Shown piece by piece: positions 16,667-25,505 of a stretch of 54,229 nucleotides of DNA. A model generated the notes under the pieces. The model was not told the DNA's origin. It saw nothing but the letters and a program-made list of their open reading frames with translations, and searched no databases. The stretch's first letter is position 1. Each line of letters starts with the position of its first letter. The stretch is from Bacteroidia bacterium (GTDB lineage Bacteria > Bacteroidota > Bacteroidia > Cytophagales > Flammeovirgaceae), in NCBI GenBank assembly GCA_030425505.1, contig JAUIAB010000021.1, positions 1-54,229 on the forward strand, written 5' to 3'. A program made the position numbers and the translations under genes.

Positions 16667-17512
16667 ATGAACAATGAAAAAAGCTGGACTTTAGTAAAAG
16701 AATACCAAGACATAACCTATAAAAAATCTGACGGAATTGCTAGAATAGCATTTAACAGACCAGAAGTTAGAAATGCATTTAGGCCCAAAACGGTAGCAGA
16801 GCTTTATGAAGCTTTTTGGGATGCTAAAGAAGATACATCCATAGGAGTAGTGCTGCTTTCTGCTGAGGGACCTTCAAAAAAAGATGGGGGGTATTCATTT
16901 TGTAGTGGCGGAGATCAAAATACAAGAGGCAAACAAGGGTATGTTGATGATGATGGAATGCCAAGGCTCAATATACTGGAAGTTCAGCGCTTGATTCGGT
17001 TTATGCCTAAAGTAGTGATAGCTGTAGTGCCAGGTTGGGCAGTAGGGGGGGGGCATAGCCTTCATGTAGTTTGTGATCTGACTTTAGCTAGCAAAGAGCA
17101 TGCAATCTTTAAGCAAACAGATGCAGATGTTACAAGTTTTGATGCAGGGTATGGTTCTGCCTACTTAGCGAAAATGATAGGACAGAAAAAAGCAAGAGAA
17201 ATTTTCTTCTTGGGTAGAAATTACTCAGCTCAAGATGCATATGAGATGGGAATGGTTAATGCTGTAATCCCTCATGAAGAGTTAGAGCAGACCGCATATG
17301 AATGGGGGCAGGAAATATTAGCTAAATCTCCAACTTCAATTAAAATGCTAAAATTTGCTTTCAATGCTACAGATGATGGAATGGTAGGGCAGCAAATTTT
17401 TGCAGGTGAAGCTACCAGGTTAGCGTATATGACAGATGAGGCAAAAGAGGGCAGAAATGCTTTCTTAGAAAAGCGAAAACCTAATTTTAAAGATATTAAA
17501 TGGATTCCATAG
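16667..17512 (+). CDS. menB: 1,4-dihydroxy-2-naphthoyl-CoA synthase
   Basis: This 281-residue crotonase-fold enzyme carries out ring closure of o-succinylbenzoyl-CoA to 1,4-dihydroxy-2-naphthoyl-CoA in menaquinone synthesis. MenB-specific features are FCSGGDQNTRGKQGY (about residues 85-99), PGWAVGGGHSLHVVCDL (about 122-138) and DVTSFDAGYGSAYLA (about 153-167), plus the ending LEKRKPNFKDIKWIP. I chose ATG at 16667; a TTG at 16658 would add three residues. It is 41 bp after the SiaC-like gene and may share its transcript, but no other men genes are in the window. Confidence 0.96.
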   Translation: MNNEKSWTLVKEYQDITYKKSDGIARIAFNRPEVRNAFRPKTVAELYEAFWDAKEDTSIGVVLLSAEGPSKKDGGYSFCSGGDQNTRGKQGYVDDDGMPRLNILEVQRLIRFMPKVVIAVVPGWAVGGGHSLHVVCDLTLASKEHAIFKQTDADVTSFDAGYGSAYLAKMIGQKKAREIFFLGRNYSAQDAYEMGMVNAVIPHEELEQTAYEWGQEILAKSPTSIKMLKFAFNATDDGMVGQQIFAGEATRLAYMTDEAKEGRNAFLEKRKPNFKDIKWIP

Positions 17513-17614
17513 AATTATAGGTCATATATCAAAGTAGCTTTAATAATCAAATCTCTACATTATTATAGAAGAAGAACTTTTTAAAGAAGTGATTTCTTTC
17601 AAAAACTTAATTGG

Positions 17615-18493
17615 GTGAGTTCCATAAAAAAATATGAGTATGTAAAACTCACAGATACTTATGGCTCATTTAATATAAAAAAAATGGGAGATGTTTATGA
17701 TAAAAGAGGAGAAAACCCTGACGAACCTCATAGACATGATTTTTATACCATTTTATTTGTTGAAAGTGCTAAAGGGGAGCATACAGTCGATTTTAATACT
17801 TACGGTTTGGGCAACTTTCAGATATACTTTATCAGTCCAGGTCAGGTTCATCAACTAATAGAGAAGGCAAAACCTATTGGCTATGTAATTACCTTTTCAG
17901 AAATGTTTTTAGTGGAAAATAAAATTGATCAATGCTTTATTGATGATATCAACATATTTAGAAATTATGGAGAGTCGCCTCCACTTCAAATTGATCACCA
18001 ACAGTTTGATAAACTATTGAGCTATATTACTCAGATAGAAAAAGAAAATAAAGAGGATAGAAAATATAAATATCAAATAATTGGAGCTTGGCTTAAGCTC
18101 TTTTTGATAGAAGCTAATAGTTTCTGCACCCTCCGCGATCAATACCTCCCTAAAATTCATTCTGGAGAAGATTTAATGCGAAAATTCAGAGAACTAGTAG
18201 AAAAAAAATACCATAGATGGCATCAGGTTCAGCAATATGCTGATGGTCTTAATGTCACTGCAGATTATTTAAATAGAACCATAAAGTCTTTGATGGGAAC
18301 TACAGCTAAGAATTATTTGCAAAAGAAAATTTTAATAGAAGCAAAGCGACTTTTACTGTTTACTAGCCTTACTAGCAAAGAGATATCGTATCAGCTAGGC
18401 TTTACAGAGCCAGGTAATTTTAGTTTGTTTTTTAAAAGGATGACAAAACAAAGTCCTGGGCTTTTTAGAGACTCTCAAAATATCGGATTTTAA
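17615..18493 (+). CDS. AraC-family transcriptional regulator
   Basis: This 292-residue protein has an N-terminal cupin-like sensing domain (PHRHDFYTILFVE, about residues 31-43) and a C-terminal pair of helix-turn-helix motifs (about 195-290): YADGLNVTADYLNRTIKS and ISYQLGFTEPGNFSLFFKR, the second being the AraC signature. The start is GTG. It is followed by pirin and an NAD(P)H-dependent nitroreductase on the same strand, a set often found together in this phylum, so it probably controls them. The ligand is unknown. Confidence 0.92.
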   Translation: MSSIKKYEYVKLTDTYGSFNIKKMGDVYDKRGENPDEPHRHDFYTILFVESAKGEHTVDFNTYGLGNFQIYFISPGQVHQLIEKAKPIGYVITFSEMFLVENKIDQCFIDDINIFRNYGESPPLQIDHQQFDKLLSYITQIEKENKEDRKYKYQIIGAWLKLFLIEANSFCTLRDQYLPKIHSGEDLMRKFRELVEKKYHRWHQVQQYADGLNVTADYLNRTIKSLMGTTAKNYLQKKILIEAKRLLLFTSLTSKEISYQLGFTEPGNFSLFFKRMTKQSPGLFRDSQNIGF

Positions 18494-18571
18494 TAATATT
18501 TGGTCAGTTAATGATATTCTTTCACAAAGACTAGATCGCCACTTTTGCTTAAAGTAAATATCTAAAAAATA

Positions 18572-18663
18572 AAACAGACCATGTCTGATTTAAAATTGAG
18601 GCACACACGAAGCAATGATTAAGATGTGTGCCAAATAAACTGGCAGGTCGCAAATTTTAAAAA
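18572..18663 (+). repeat. 92-bp intergenic repeat, copy 1
   Basis: This element matches 21810-21902 with 4 mismatches in the first 60 bases and about 85% identity overall with one gap. It contains a small dyad CAGAC-CAT-GTCTG (18575-18587) and a larger one, GGCACACA (18600-18607) with TGTGTGCC (18625-18632), both perfect in this copy. It ends two bases before the pirin ATG (18665), so it may carry that gene's promoter or leader. Confidence 0.8.
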
Positions 18664-18664
18664 G

Positions 18665-19375
18665 ATGAAAAAGATACTACATAAAGCGGAAACAAGAGGT
18701 CATGCAAACCACGGTTGGTTAAATGCATATCATACATTTAGCTTTGCAAACTTCTACGATCCATCTAGAATGCATTTTGGTGTTTTAAGAGTTCTCAATG
18801 ATGATACTATAGCACCTGGTAAAGGATTCGGAACTCACCCACATGATAATATGGAGATCATTACCATACCTTTAAAAGGAGAATTAGAACATAAGGATAG
18901 TATGGGTAATACTTCAGTAATCAAACAAGGTGAAGTTCAGGTAATGAGCGCAGGAACAGGGATATTTCATAGTGAATACAATAAAAGAAAAGACAAAAGT
19001 TTAGAGCTATTACAGATTTGGGTTTTTCCTGATAAAAAGAATATCGAACCTAGATATGATCAAATAACATTGAATGAGGAAAAATTAAAAAATAATTTTC
19101 AGCAAATACTATCTCCAAATGCAGAAGATGATGGAGTCTGGATACATCAAAATGCATGGTTTCATCTTGGCGCTTTTGATACTAATGAGGAGGCAATCTA
19201 TAAATGGAAAGATAAGAATAATGGCATTTACGTATTTGTTATTGAGGGTGAGCTATCAGTTGTAGACCAAACACTAAGCAAAAGAGATGGTTTGGGTATT
19301 TGGGAAGAGAATGAAGTGTCTTTAAAATTCAAGTCTAGCTCAAGAGTATTGATAATGGAAGTTCCAATGCGCTGA
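18665..19375 (+). CDS. Pirin-family protein (cupin dioxygenase fold)
   Basis: This 236-residue bicupin starts at the ATG at 18665 with MKKILHKAETRG, the usual pirin N-terminus; an in-frame GTG at 18626 would place the start inside the 92-bp repeat and is rejected. The metal ligands are visible: H58 and H60 (GFGTHPHDNMEII), H102 and E104 (GIFHSEYN). Bacterial pirins act as quercetin 2,3-dioxygenases or redox sensors; substrate unknown here. It stands between an AraC regulator and a nitroreductase, which suggests a role in detoxifying aromatic or electrophilic compounds. Confidence 0.93.
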   Translation: MKKILHKAETRGHANHGWLNAYHTFSFANFYDPSRMHFGVLRVLNDDTIAPGKGFGTHPHDNMEIITIPLKGELEHKDSMGNTSVIKQGEVQVMSAGTGIFHSEYNKRKDKSLELLQIWVFPDKKNIEPRYDQITLNEEKLKNNFQQILSPNAEDDGVWIHQNAWFHLGAFDTNEEAIYKWKDKNNGIYVFVIEGELSVVDQTLSKRDGLGIWEENEVSLKFKSSSRVLIMEVPMR

Positions 19376-19459
19376 GTCGAACAACAATGCTCTTCATTAG
19401 TTAGAAGTTGATAAAGAGCAAACTCAATAGATTATTTAAAAGATTATAGCACGATTAAT

Positions 19460-20092
19460 ATGAAACTATTAGAAGCTTTAAAATGGAGATATGCTACAAA
19501 AAAGTTTGACTCTAGTAAGAAAGTAAATGATTCAGATATTATAAAAGTTAAAGAAGCAATTCACCTATCGGCATCTTCATATGGTTTGCAACCATATCAA
19601 GTTTTCATTATTACTAATGAGGATATACGAAAAAAACTAAAACTCCACTCTTGGAATCAGTCTCAAACAGTAGATGCTTCTCATCTATTTGTATTTTGTA
19701 ATTATAAAGAAGTAAGTCCACCTCTTGTAGATGCTTATATCAAACTCAGGTCATCCACTCAAAGTATAGATATAGAAAAACTGAAGGGATATGGAGACTT
19801 TATGAAGCTTAAGTTAAGTGAAAAATCGGAGGATCAGATAAAGAGCTGGACAGCTATGCAAGCCTACATTGCATTAAGTAATTTGCTTACATGTTGTGCG
19901 GAGTTAAAAATAGACGCTTGCCCCATGGAAGGCTTTGAACCAGAGAAATACGATGAGATTTTAGAGCTGCCCTCTAAAGGACTTTCTGCATGTGTTATTG
20001 CAGCAGTAGGGCATAGATCAGAAGAAGACCATACTCAATTTGCCAAAAAAGTTAGAAAATCAAATAAAAATTTATTCCAGGAAATAAAATAG
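19460..20092 (+). CDS. NAD(P)H-dependent nitroreductase (NfsB-like)
   Basis: This 210-residue flavoprotein starts KWRYATKKFD (residues 8-17), the FMN-phosphate binding R-x-A/S-x-(R/K)-x-F/Y motif of the nitroreductase family. The motif SASSYGLQPYQVFII (37-51) and the C-terminal ACPMEGFEPEKYDEIL (about 154-169) and HRSEEDHTQFAKKVR place it with NfsB-type enzymes that reduce quinones and nitroaromatics. It is the third gene of the AraC-pirin-nitroreductase set, 84 bp after pirin, so its expression is probably tied to that regulator. Confidence 0.9.
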   Translation: MKLLEALKWRYATKKFDSSKKVNDSDIIKVKEAIHLSASSYGLQPYQVFIITNEDIRKKLKLHSWNQSQTVDASHLFVFCNYKEVSPPLVDAYIKLRSSTQSIDIEKLKGYGDFMKLKLSEKSEDQIKSWTAMQAYIALSNLLTCCAELKIDACPMEGFEPEKYDEILELPSKGLSACVIAAVGHRSEEDHTQFAKKVRKSNKNLFQEIK

Positions 20093-20101
20093 AGGGAGAG
20101 A

Positions 20102-20125
20102 GTTTAACTCTGATAAGAGTTAAAC
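20102..20125. terminator. Hairpin between convergent nitroreductase and accA
   Basis: GTTTAACTC (20102-20110) pairs perfectly with GAGTTAAAC (20117-20125) around a 6-nt loop in the 34-bp gap between two convergent genes. There is no T-run on either side, so it is a weak or bidirectional terminator at best. Confidence 0.45.
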
Positions 20126-20126
20126 C

Positions 20127-21110
20127 CTAAACCCCTACATTAGCTTCTTCTTGCTTAAAATCTCCCATTTTACAAAACTTGTCAATCCTTGCATTAATGA
20201 GCTCATCTATGCTAAGTTGTGAGAGAGATTCAGCTTCTTTTAAAATTACTTTTTTTATTTCACTAGAAGCTTTTTGCAAATCCTTATCAGCTCCACCCAG
20301 AGGTTCTTTAATGATGCCATCTATTAGTTTAAAGCCTAACATATCATCGGCAGTTAATTTTAAAGCTTCAGCTGCTTGTTCCTTATAATCCCAACTTCTC
20401 CATAAGATGGAAGAACATGACTCAGGAGAAATAACAGAATACCAGGTATTTTCTAGCATTAGTACTCTATCGCCAATAGCAATACCCAGTGCACCTCCAG
20501 AAGCCCCTTCTCCAATCACAATACAAATAATAGGTACTTTCAAAGAAAACATTTCCTTCAAATTTCTGGCTATTGCTTCCCCTTGGCCTCTTTCTTCTGC
20601 TTCAATTCCTGGAAAAGCCCCAGGAGTATCAATAAGAGTTATGATTGGCTTATTGAATTTCTCAGCTGTTTTCATTAGACGAAGAGCTTTTCGGTATCCT
20701 TCAGGATTGGCCATCCCAAAGTTTCTCATCTGCCTCTGCTTGGTATTCCTACCTTTTTGCTGACCTATGAGCATAAACGTTTTTCCATCGATTTCACCAA
20801 GACCACCAACAATGGCTTTATCATCTCCGTACGATCTATCTCCATGCAACTCTATAAAACTAGAGGTCAGCTCATAAATGTAGTCTAAAGTATAAGGTCT
20901 ATTTGGGTGACGGGATAGTTGTACTCGTTGCCATCGAGTTAAATTTTTATAGGTGTCTTTTTTTAAGGTTTCAATTTTCTTTTCGAGATCTTTTATTGCC
21001 TTTGAAACATCAACATCATTTTTGTCAGCAAGCTCTTTCATATCGTTAAGCTTAGATTCAAGATCAACGATTGGTTTTTCAAAGTCAAGCACTGTGTTAT
21101 TATTATTCAT
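20127..21110 (-). CDS. accA: Acetyl-CoA carboxylase carboxyltransferase subunit alpha
   Basis: This 327-residue enzyme subunit transfers the carboxyl group from biotin to acetyl-CoA at the first step of fatty-acid synthesis, working with AccD. Motifs are [12 protein letters not shown] (about residues 67-78), the oxyanion region [11 protein letters not shown] (about 202-212) and [14 protein letters not shown] (about 228-241). The N-terminal coiled-coil ([16 protein letters not shown]) is typical. The length matches the family. It stands alone, with accD not in view, as is common in Bacteroidota. The opposite-strand frames here are shadows. Confidence 0.97.
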   Translation of the reverse strand: MNNNNTVLDFEKPIVDLESKLNDMKELADKNDVDVSKAIKDLEKKIETLKKDTYKNLTRWQRVQLSRHPNRPYTLDYIYELTSSFIELHGDRSYGDDKAIVGGLGEIDGKTFMLIGQQKGRNTKQRQMRNFGMANPEGYRKALRLMKTAEKFNKPIITLIDTPGAFPGIEAEERGQGEAIARNLKEMFSLKVPIICIVIGEGASGGALGIAIGDRVLMLENTWYSVISPESCSSILWRSWDYKEQAAEALKLTADDMLGFKLIDGIIKEPLGGADKDLQKASSEIKKVILKEAESLSQLSIDELINARIDKFCKMGDFKQEEANVGV

Positions 21111-21213
21111 GAATCTAATTTTAATTTAGACTGTCAATAAAAAGTGTTGTTCAGTAAAAATACTATAAGAATATTTTAAAGGGCTAACTTTAGTTATAAT
21201 TATTGTATCAGTA

Positions 21214-21810
21214 ATGAATATATTAAATTATAATGAAGTAATAACATTAACCAATTTTATCCTCAGAACAAGAATGTATATTACTTCAGAATCTAGAATT
21301 TCTATTACTTCATTTATATGTGGTTTTGAAATTGGATCAAATAGTAATTATAGAATAAGCGAGCTAATAGAAAATCATTTAGAAAAGAACTATGAGTTAA
21401 AAAAGAGTTCTTCAGGGTGGCCAGATCAACTAAATGCCTATGCAAAGAAAAAGAAACTCAGATTTAGTATTGCATTCAAAAAAATACTGATAGAAATAAT
21501 AAGTGGTGATTTAAAAGGAAGAGCGAAAAGTCAGTTTTATGAGTTAATTAAAACAAAACTGAAAAATATGATTAATAAGCTGAAAGAAGGTTTTGAAATT
21601 AATCAGTTTTGGGCAGATGATTGGAGTTTTCTTGTAGATATTAGAAAAGCTTGGTTTAAAAATTTGTGGTCTGATGAAATTCTTCAAGTTTTTGAAAGGT
21701 TGGACAATGAGTTAAAAACTCCTTTTCAAGGAAAAACTGTAAAGCTTTCAGAGCACAACTCTAAAATGCTTATAAAGCTAAAAAATGAGTTTAACAATAG
21801 AATTGAATGA
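21214..21810 (+). CDS. Hypothetical protein of unknown family
   Basis: This 198-residue soluble protein is Lys-rich and mostly helical, with no signal peptide, TM helix or recognised motif. A Trp-rich stretch (FWADDWSFLVDIRKAWF, about residues 137-153) stands out. It sits between divergent accA and the transketolase N-half gene, 103 bp from accA. Its TGA stop (21808-21810) abuts the second copy of the 92-bp repeat. I cannot assign a function; its low similarity to anything I know and the adjoining repeat suggest an accessory gene. Confidence 0.6.
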   Translation: MNILNYNEVITLTNFILRTRMYITSESRISITSFICGFEIGSNSNYRISELIENHLEKNYELKKSSSGWPDQLNAYAKKKKLRFSIAFKKILIEIISGDLKGRAKSQFYELIKTKLKNMINKLKEGFEINQFWADDWSFLVDIRKAWFKNLWSDEILQVFERLDNELKTPFQGKTVKLSEHNSKMLIKLKNEFNNRIE

Positions 21811-21902
21811 AACAGACCATTTCTGGTTTAAAGTTGAGGCACACACGAAGCAATGATTAAGATGTGTACCACATAGGCTATGCAGGTTATAAATTTTAAA
21901 CA
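21810..21902 (+). repeat. 92-bp intergenic repeat, copy 2
   Basis: This is the partner of 18572-18663, in the same orientation and 3.2 kb away. Both internal dyads have decayed: CAGAC-CAT-TTCTG has one mismatch and GGCACACA...TGTGTACC has one. It begins at the stop codon of the gene at 21214 and ends about 90 bp upstream of the transketolase gene. Confidence 0.8.
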
Positions 21903-21992
21903 GACATAAAGCATATTAAAATACGAGAATTACTTTATCGTAAAGTAGTTTTGCTATTTTAGTGTGTTTGGAATTTTCAGAAAGTAAAGTCT

Positions 21993-22841
21993 ATGAAAAA
22001 AAAAGAATTACAAGAACTGCAAGGTATAGCATCGCAGGTGCGTAGAGATATTGTTAGAATGGTTAATAATGCTGGCAATGGTCACCCTGGAGGGGCTTTG
22101 GGTTGCGCAGACCTTTTAACATTACTGTACTTTAAAGTAATGGAGAGAAAAGAAAAGTTTGAAATGAATGGAGAAAATGAAGACCTGTTTTTTCTTTCTA
22201 ATGGTCATATCTCAGCAGTATGGTATAGTGTACTTGCTCGGTCTGGTTACTTTGATGTAGAAGAGTTGAAAACACATCGAAAAATAGATTCAAGACTTCA
22301 AGGGCATCCAACCCCTTATGAAGAGCTGGAAGGAGTAAGGATGGCTTCTGGTTCTTTAGGTCAGGGGCTATCTGTTGCAATCGGAGCAGCTCTTACTAAG
22401 AAATTAAACAAAGAAAATAAGGTAGTGTATGTTTTGATGGGAGATGGGGAACAACAAGAAGGTCAAATATGGGAAGCAGCAATGTTCGCTGCACATCACA
22501 AAGTAGATAATTTAATAGCATTCATAGATCACAATAAGCAACAAATAGATGGATCAACGGATGAAGTAATGTCTGTAGAAAGTCTTAAAGATAAGTATGA
22601 GTCTTTTGGCTGGAATGTATTTGAGTGTGACGGTAATAACATGGAAAAATTATATTCTACAATTATCCTGGCAAAAAAAGAGGTTGGAAATCAGAAGCCA
22701 CTAATGATTTTAATGAAAACAGAAATGGGATATGGGGTAGATTATATGATGGGAACGCATAAGTGGCACGGAGTAGCTCCTAATGATGAAGAAACCAAAA
22801 AGGCTTTAGAGCAGTTAGAAGAAACACTAGGAGACTTTTAG
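21993..22841 (+). CDS. Transketolase, N-terminal (thiamine pyrophosphate-binding) half
   Basis: This 282-residue protein is the first half of a split transketolase, moving two-carbon units in the pentose phosphate pathway. It has GNGHPGGALGCADLL (about residues 29-43), SGSLGQGLSVAIGAAL (about 119-134) and the TPP/Mg motif GDGEQQEGQIWEAA followed by FIDHNKQQIDG (about 150-188). The length suits the N-terminal subunit. The C-terminal half (pyrimidine-binding domain) is usually next door, but the next gene is aminopeptidase P and no second half lies in the window. It may be elsewhere in the genome. Confidence 0.94.
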   Translation: MKKKELQELQGIASQVRRDIVRMVNNAGNGHPGGALGCADLLTLLYFKVMERKEKFEMNGENEDLFFLSNGHISAVWYSVLARSGYFDVEELKTHRKIDSRLQGHPTPYEELEGVRMASGSLGQGLSVAIGAALTKKLNKENKVVYVLMGDGEQQEGQIWEAAMFAAHHKVDNLIAFIDHNKQQIDGSTDEVMSVESLKDKYESFGWNVFECDGNNMEKLYSTIILAKKEVGNQKPLMILMKTEMGYGVDYMMGTHKWHGVAPNDEETKKALEQLEETLGDF

Positions 22842-22986
22842 GCTCTTATACAGAAGAAAAAGGCTTTACTTGATGTAATGAAAAATTTTATAGAGCGCGT
22901 TTTTAATGCGTTTTGTTACTCTTTAAGTATACCAATATCCTTTTTTGAAGTTAAATTGGTATAAGTGTCAAAGTAATTAAGAACAA

Positions 22987-24606
22987 ATGCAAGAGTTAAA
23001 AAAGATATTAGTAGTATTTATTGCTTCCTTTTTAATTTACAGTGAAGCGATTGCTAAAAAACCAGATCAAGAGGATGGTTATTTATCAGCTGAATTCCAT
23101 AAAGAAAGGAGGGAAAAGTTGAAGAGTATGCTCCCTGATAACTCTGTGGCTGTCTTTTTTACAAATCCAATACGAAATAGATCTAATGATGTTGACTATG
23201 TATATCACCAAGACCCAAACTTCTACTATTTAACGGGCTATAAAGAGCCGCATGCAGTGCTAATGCTTTTTTCTGAAAAGAAAGACTTTTCGGGTGCAAA
23301 AAATGTAGATGAAGTTTTTTTTGCTTTGCCCAAAGATCCTTTAAAAGAACTCTGGACAGGCAAAAGGTTGGGTGTTGAAGGAGTAAAAGAAAATCTAAAA
23401 ATAGATTGTGTTTTACCTAATGATCAGTTTAAAGATTTTGAAATTGATTACGCTAGTTTCGATAAGGTCTTTTTTATCAATTTTAAAAATGATGTAAGAG
23501 ATGACCTAAACGATCTGAATGATTTATACAACCTGATTAATTCTTTTAGAGAAAAGGCAAATATTCCAGAATATTATATATCTAAAAAAGAAGAATTATA
23601 CTCCCTTATCAAGGCTACAGATGTAAAAAATAGTGCGGCAGTAGCTAGAATTATTGGTTCAGAGCTTAATGCAAACCCTGTTTTAAAAACAGATGGTATA
23701 CTCATTAGCTACATTAAAAGTGATAATTTAAAAAAGAGAGAGGAATTGAAAAAATCAGTTCCTGAATTAAATATCGATGGGTATAGCTTGGAGAAATACA
23801 TGGCGAGTTTGAGAGAAGTAAAAACGGAAAAAGAACTTGAGTTACTCAAAAAAGCAATAAAAATATCTTGTATAGGTCAGATTGAAACGATGAAAGCGAT
23901 GCACTCTGAAATGTCTGAGGCAGAAGTGCAGGGCTTGCATGAGTTTGTTTTCAAAAAGTATGGAGCTGAATTTGAAGGCTACCCATCTATCGTAGGTGCT
24001 GGAAATAACGGGTGCATATTGCATTACATTACCAATGATAAGCCTAAAATTGGTAATAATTTGATTCTGATGGACTTAGGAGCTCAATACAGAGGGTATA
24101 CTGCCGATGTTACCAGGACAATCCCCGCTAATGGAAAGTTTACAAAAGAGCAGAAAGCTATATATGAACTCGTATTAAAAGCACAAAATGAAGCTATTGG
24201 TCAGTGTATAGTAGGCAATAGTTTTTGGTCTACAAACGTTGTTGCTAAGCAAGTAATTAATGAAGGGCTGGCTAAACTTGGAATAATTAAAGAGGGAGAA
24301 TCCCATAACTACTTTCCTCATGGCACATCTCACTACATTGGCTTGGATGTTCATGATGCAGGTACTTATGGCTCATTTAAAGCAGGAAATATCATTACGG
24401 TTGAACCTGGTATATATATTCCTGATGGTAGTCCTTGTGATAAAAAATGGTGGGGAATAGCTGTGAGAATAGAAGACGATATTTTGATAACAGATAAAAA
24501 GCCTGTTAATATTTCTGCACTTGCACCAAGAAAAGTAAGCGAAATAGAAAAGCTAATGAAAGAAAAGAGTGCATTAGATGACTTTGTTCTTCCTAAATTA
24601 GATTGA
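22987..24606 (+). CDS. Exported Xaa-Pro aminopeptidase (M24B, aminopeptidase P)
   Basis: This 539-residue enzyme removes N-terminal residues before proline. A signal peptide (about 1-23, ending SEAIA) suggests periplasmic location. The N-terminal creatinase-like domain (about 35-250) precedes the pita-bread fold, in which the five metal ligands are all present: D363 and D374 (MDLGAQYRGYTADVTRT), H449 (HGTSHYIGLDVHD), E473 (VEPGIYIP) and E496 (RIEDDI). The spacing between the two glutamates is the same as in the E. coli enzyme. The VWA gene follows after 16 bp and may be cotranscribed. Confidence 0.93.
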   Translation: MQELKKILVVFIASFLIYSEAIAKKPDQEDGYLSAEFHKERREKLKSMLPDNSVAVFFTNPIRNRSNDVDYVYHQDPNFYYLTGYKEPHAVLMLFSEKKDFSGAKNVDEVFFALPKDPLKELWTGKRLGVEGVKENLKIDCVLPNDQFKDFEIDYASFDKVFFINFKNDVRDDLNDLNDLYNLINSFREKANIPEYYISKKEELYSLIKATDVKNSAAVARIIGSELNANPVLKTDGILISYIKSDNLKKREELKKSVPELNIDGYSLEKYMASLREVKTEKELELLKKAIKISCIGQIETMKAMHSEMSEAEVQGLHEFVFKKYGAEFEGYPSIVGAGNNGCILHYITNDKPKIGNNLILMDLGAQYRGYTADVTRTIPANGKFTKEQKAIYELVLKAQNEAIGQCIVGNSFWSTNVVAKQVINEGLAKLGIIKEGESHNYFPHGTSHYIGLDVHDAGTYGSFKAGNIITVEPGIYIPDGSPCDKKWWGIAVRIEDDILITDKKPVNISALAPRKVSEIEKLMKEKSALDDFVLPKLD

Positions 24607-24622
24607 TTTTACTTGAAAACAT

Positions 24623-25399
24623 ATGCGTGAATTAACTAAACTCAAAGAAAAAGCTCCTCAGTTAATTGAAGCTTCATCCATTGTTGAAAAAATTCTTCGT
24701 AGCCATGATATGGTTGATCATGAAGCACATGTAGCTCTTTGTCTTGATGTTTCAGGTACTATGCAATCATTATTTCATTCGGGTCAAATACAATCATTTG
24801 CTGAGCGAGTAATGGCATTAAGTAGTCAGTTTGACGAAAATGCCACTATAGATGTTTTTCTTTTTGGAGAAACAGCCTGCTACGCAGGTGAAATGAACTT
24901 AGAGAACTTTCAGGATTTTATTAATGGTGCTAGAAAAAAATTTATTTCTGCTGGAGGAACCTATTATAGTAAAGCTATTAAAAGAGTTAGAGAACATTAT
25001 TTTTCGGCAGATGATTCTAAAGAAAAGAAAGAAGTAATTAAAGCTGACCGGCCAGTATATGTAATGTTTGTTTCTGATGGAACCACTGTGGACGAAGAAG
25101 AAACTGTCAAACAACTTATTCACTCATCCTATGAGCCAATCTTTTGGCAGTTTATGGCAATAGGTAAGGGAGAAGATGATGCTCAAAAAAACATTTTTGG
25201 CTGGTTTGAGAAATTCTTTTTAAAAGATTTTTCGTTCTTAAAAAAACTAGACTCCATGGAAAAAAGAAAAGTAGATAATGTCGGTTTTTTTAATGTTCAA
25301 AACCCTAATAAAGCTGATGATCAAGAACTATTTGATAAAATGCTTGAGGAGTATCCTCTGTGGTATAAAGAAGCTATATCAGAAAAAATGTTAAGTTAA
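24623..25399 (+). CDS. VWA-domain protein (TerF/TerY-like)
   Basis: This 258-residue soluble protein has a von Willebrand A domain with a MIDAS metal site D42-x-S44-x-T46 (CLDVSGTMQS), a TSP-like Thr in SAGGTYYSKAI (about 113-123), and VMFVSDGTTVDEE (about 151-163). The second half is a helical cap. The closest relatives I recognise are cytoplasmic VWA proteins of TerF/TerY type, which work with TerD-like proteins in stress systems; none of those is nearby. It likely forms an operon with aminopeptidase P. Partner unknown. Confidence 0.75.
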   Translation: MRELTKLKEKAPQLIEASSIVEKILRSHDMVDHEAHVALCLDVSGTMQSLFHSGQIQSFAERVMALSSQFDENATIDVFLFGETACYAGEMNLENFQDFINGARKKFISAGGTYYSKAIKRVREHYFSADDSKEKKEVIKADRPVYVMFVSDGTTVDEEETVKQLIHSSYEPIFWQFMAIGKGEDDAQKNIFGWFEKFFLKDFSFLKKLDSMEKRKVDNVGFFNVQNPNKADDQELFDKMLEEYPLWYKEAISEKMLS

Positions 25400-25490
25400 A
25401 AATTTCTTAACCTACATTATTCATGAGGAGCTCCTTTATTCTAAATCAATTGCTTTCTAATAAGAAAGTTACCTGTTCCATTAAATAAGC

Positions 25491-25505
25491 CCCGAACTAT
25501 TCGGG
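25491..25505 (-). terminator. Hairpin directly after the PhnP-like gene
   Basis: CCCGAA (25491-25496) and TTCGGG (25500-25505) pair around CTA. On the minus strand the hairpin follows the stop codon at once and is trailed by GCTTATTT, so it is a plausible terminator for the minus-strand gene, short in U-tract. Confidence 0.5.

Noticed and set aside
18626-18664. GTG start extending the pirin gene into the repeat
   Set aside because: The added residues come from the 92-bp repeat, and the ATG at 18665 gives the usual pirin N-terminus.
5934-25399. TerC-type protein and TerF-like VWA protein as a tellurite/stress (Ter) system
   Set aside because: They are 18 kb apart, in unrelated contexts, and no TerD/TerZ/TerA gene is present.
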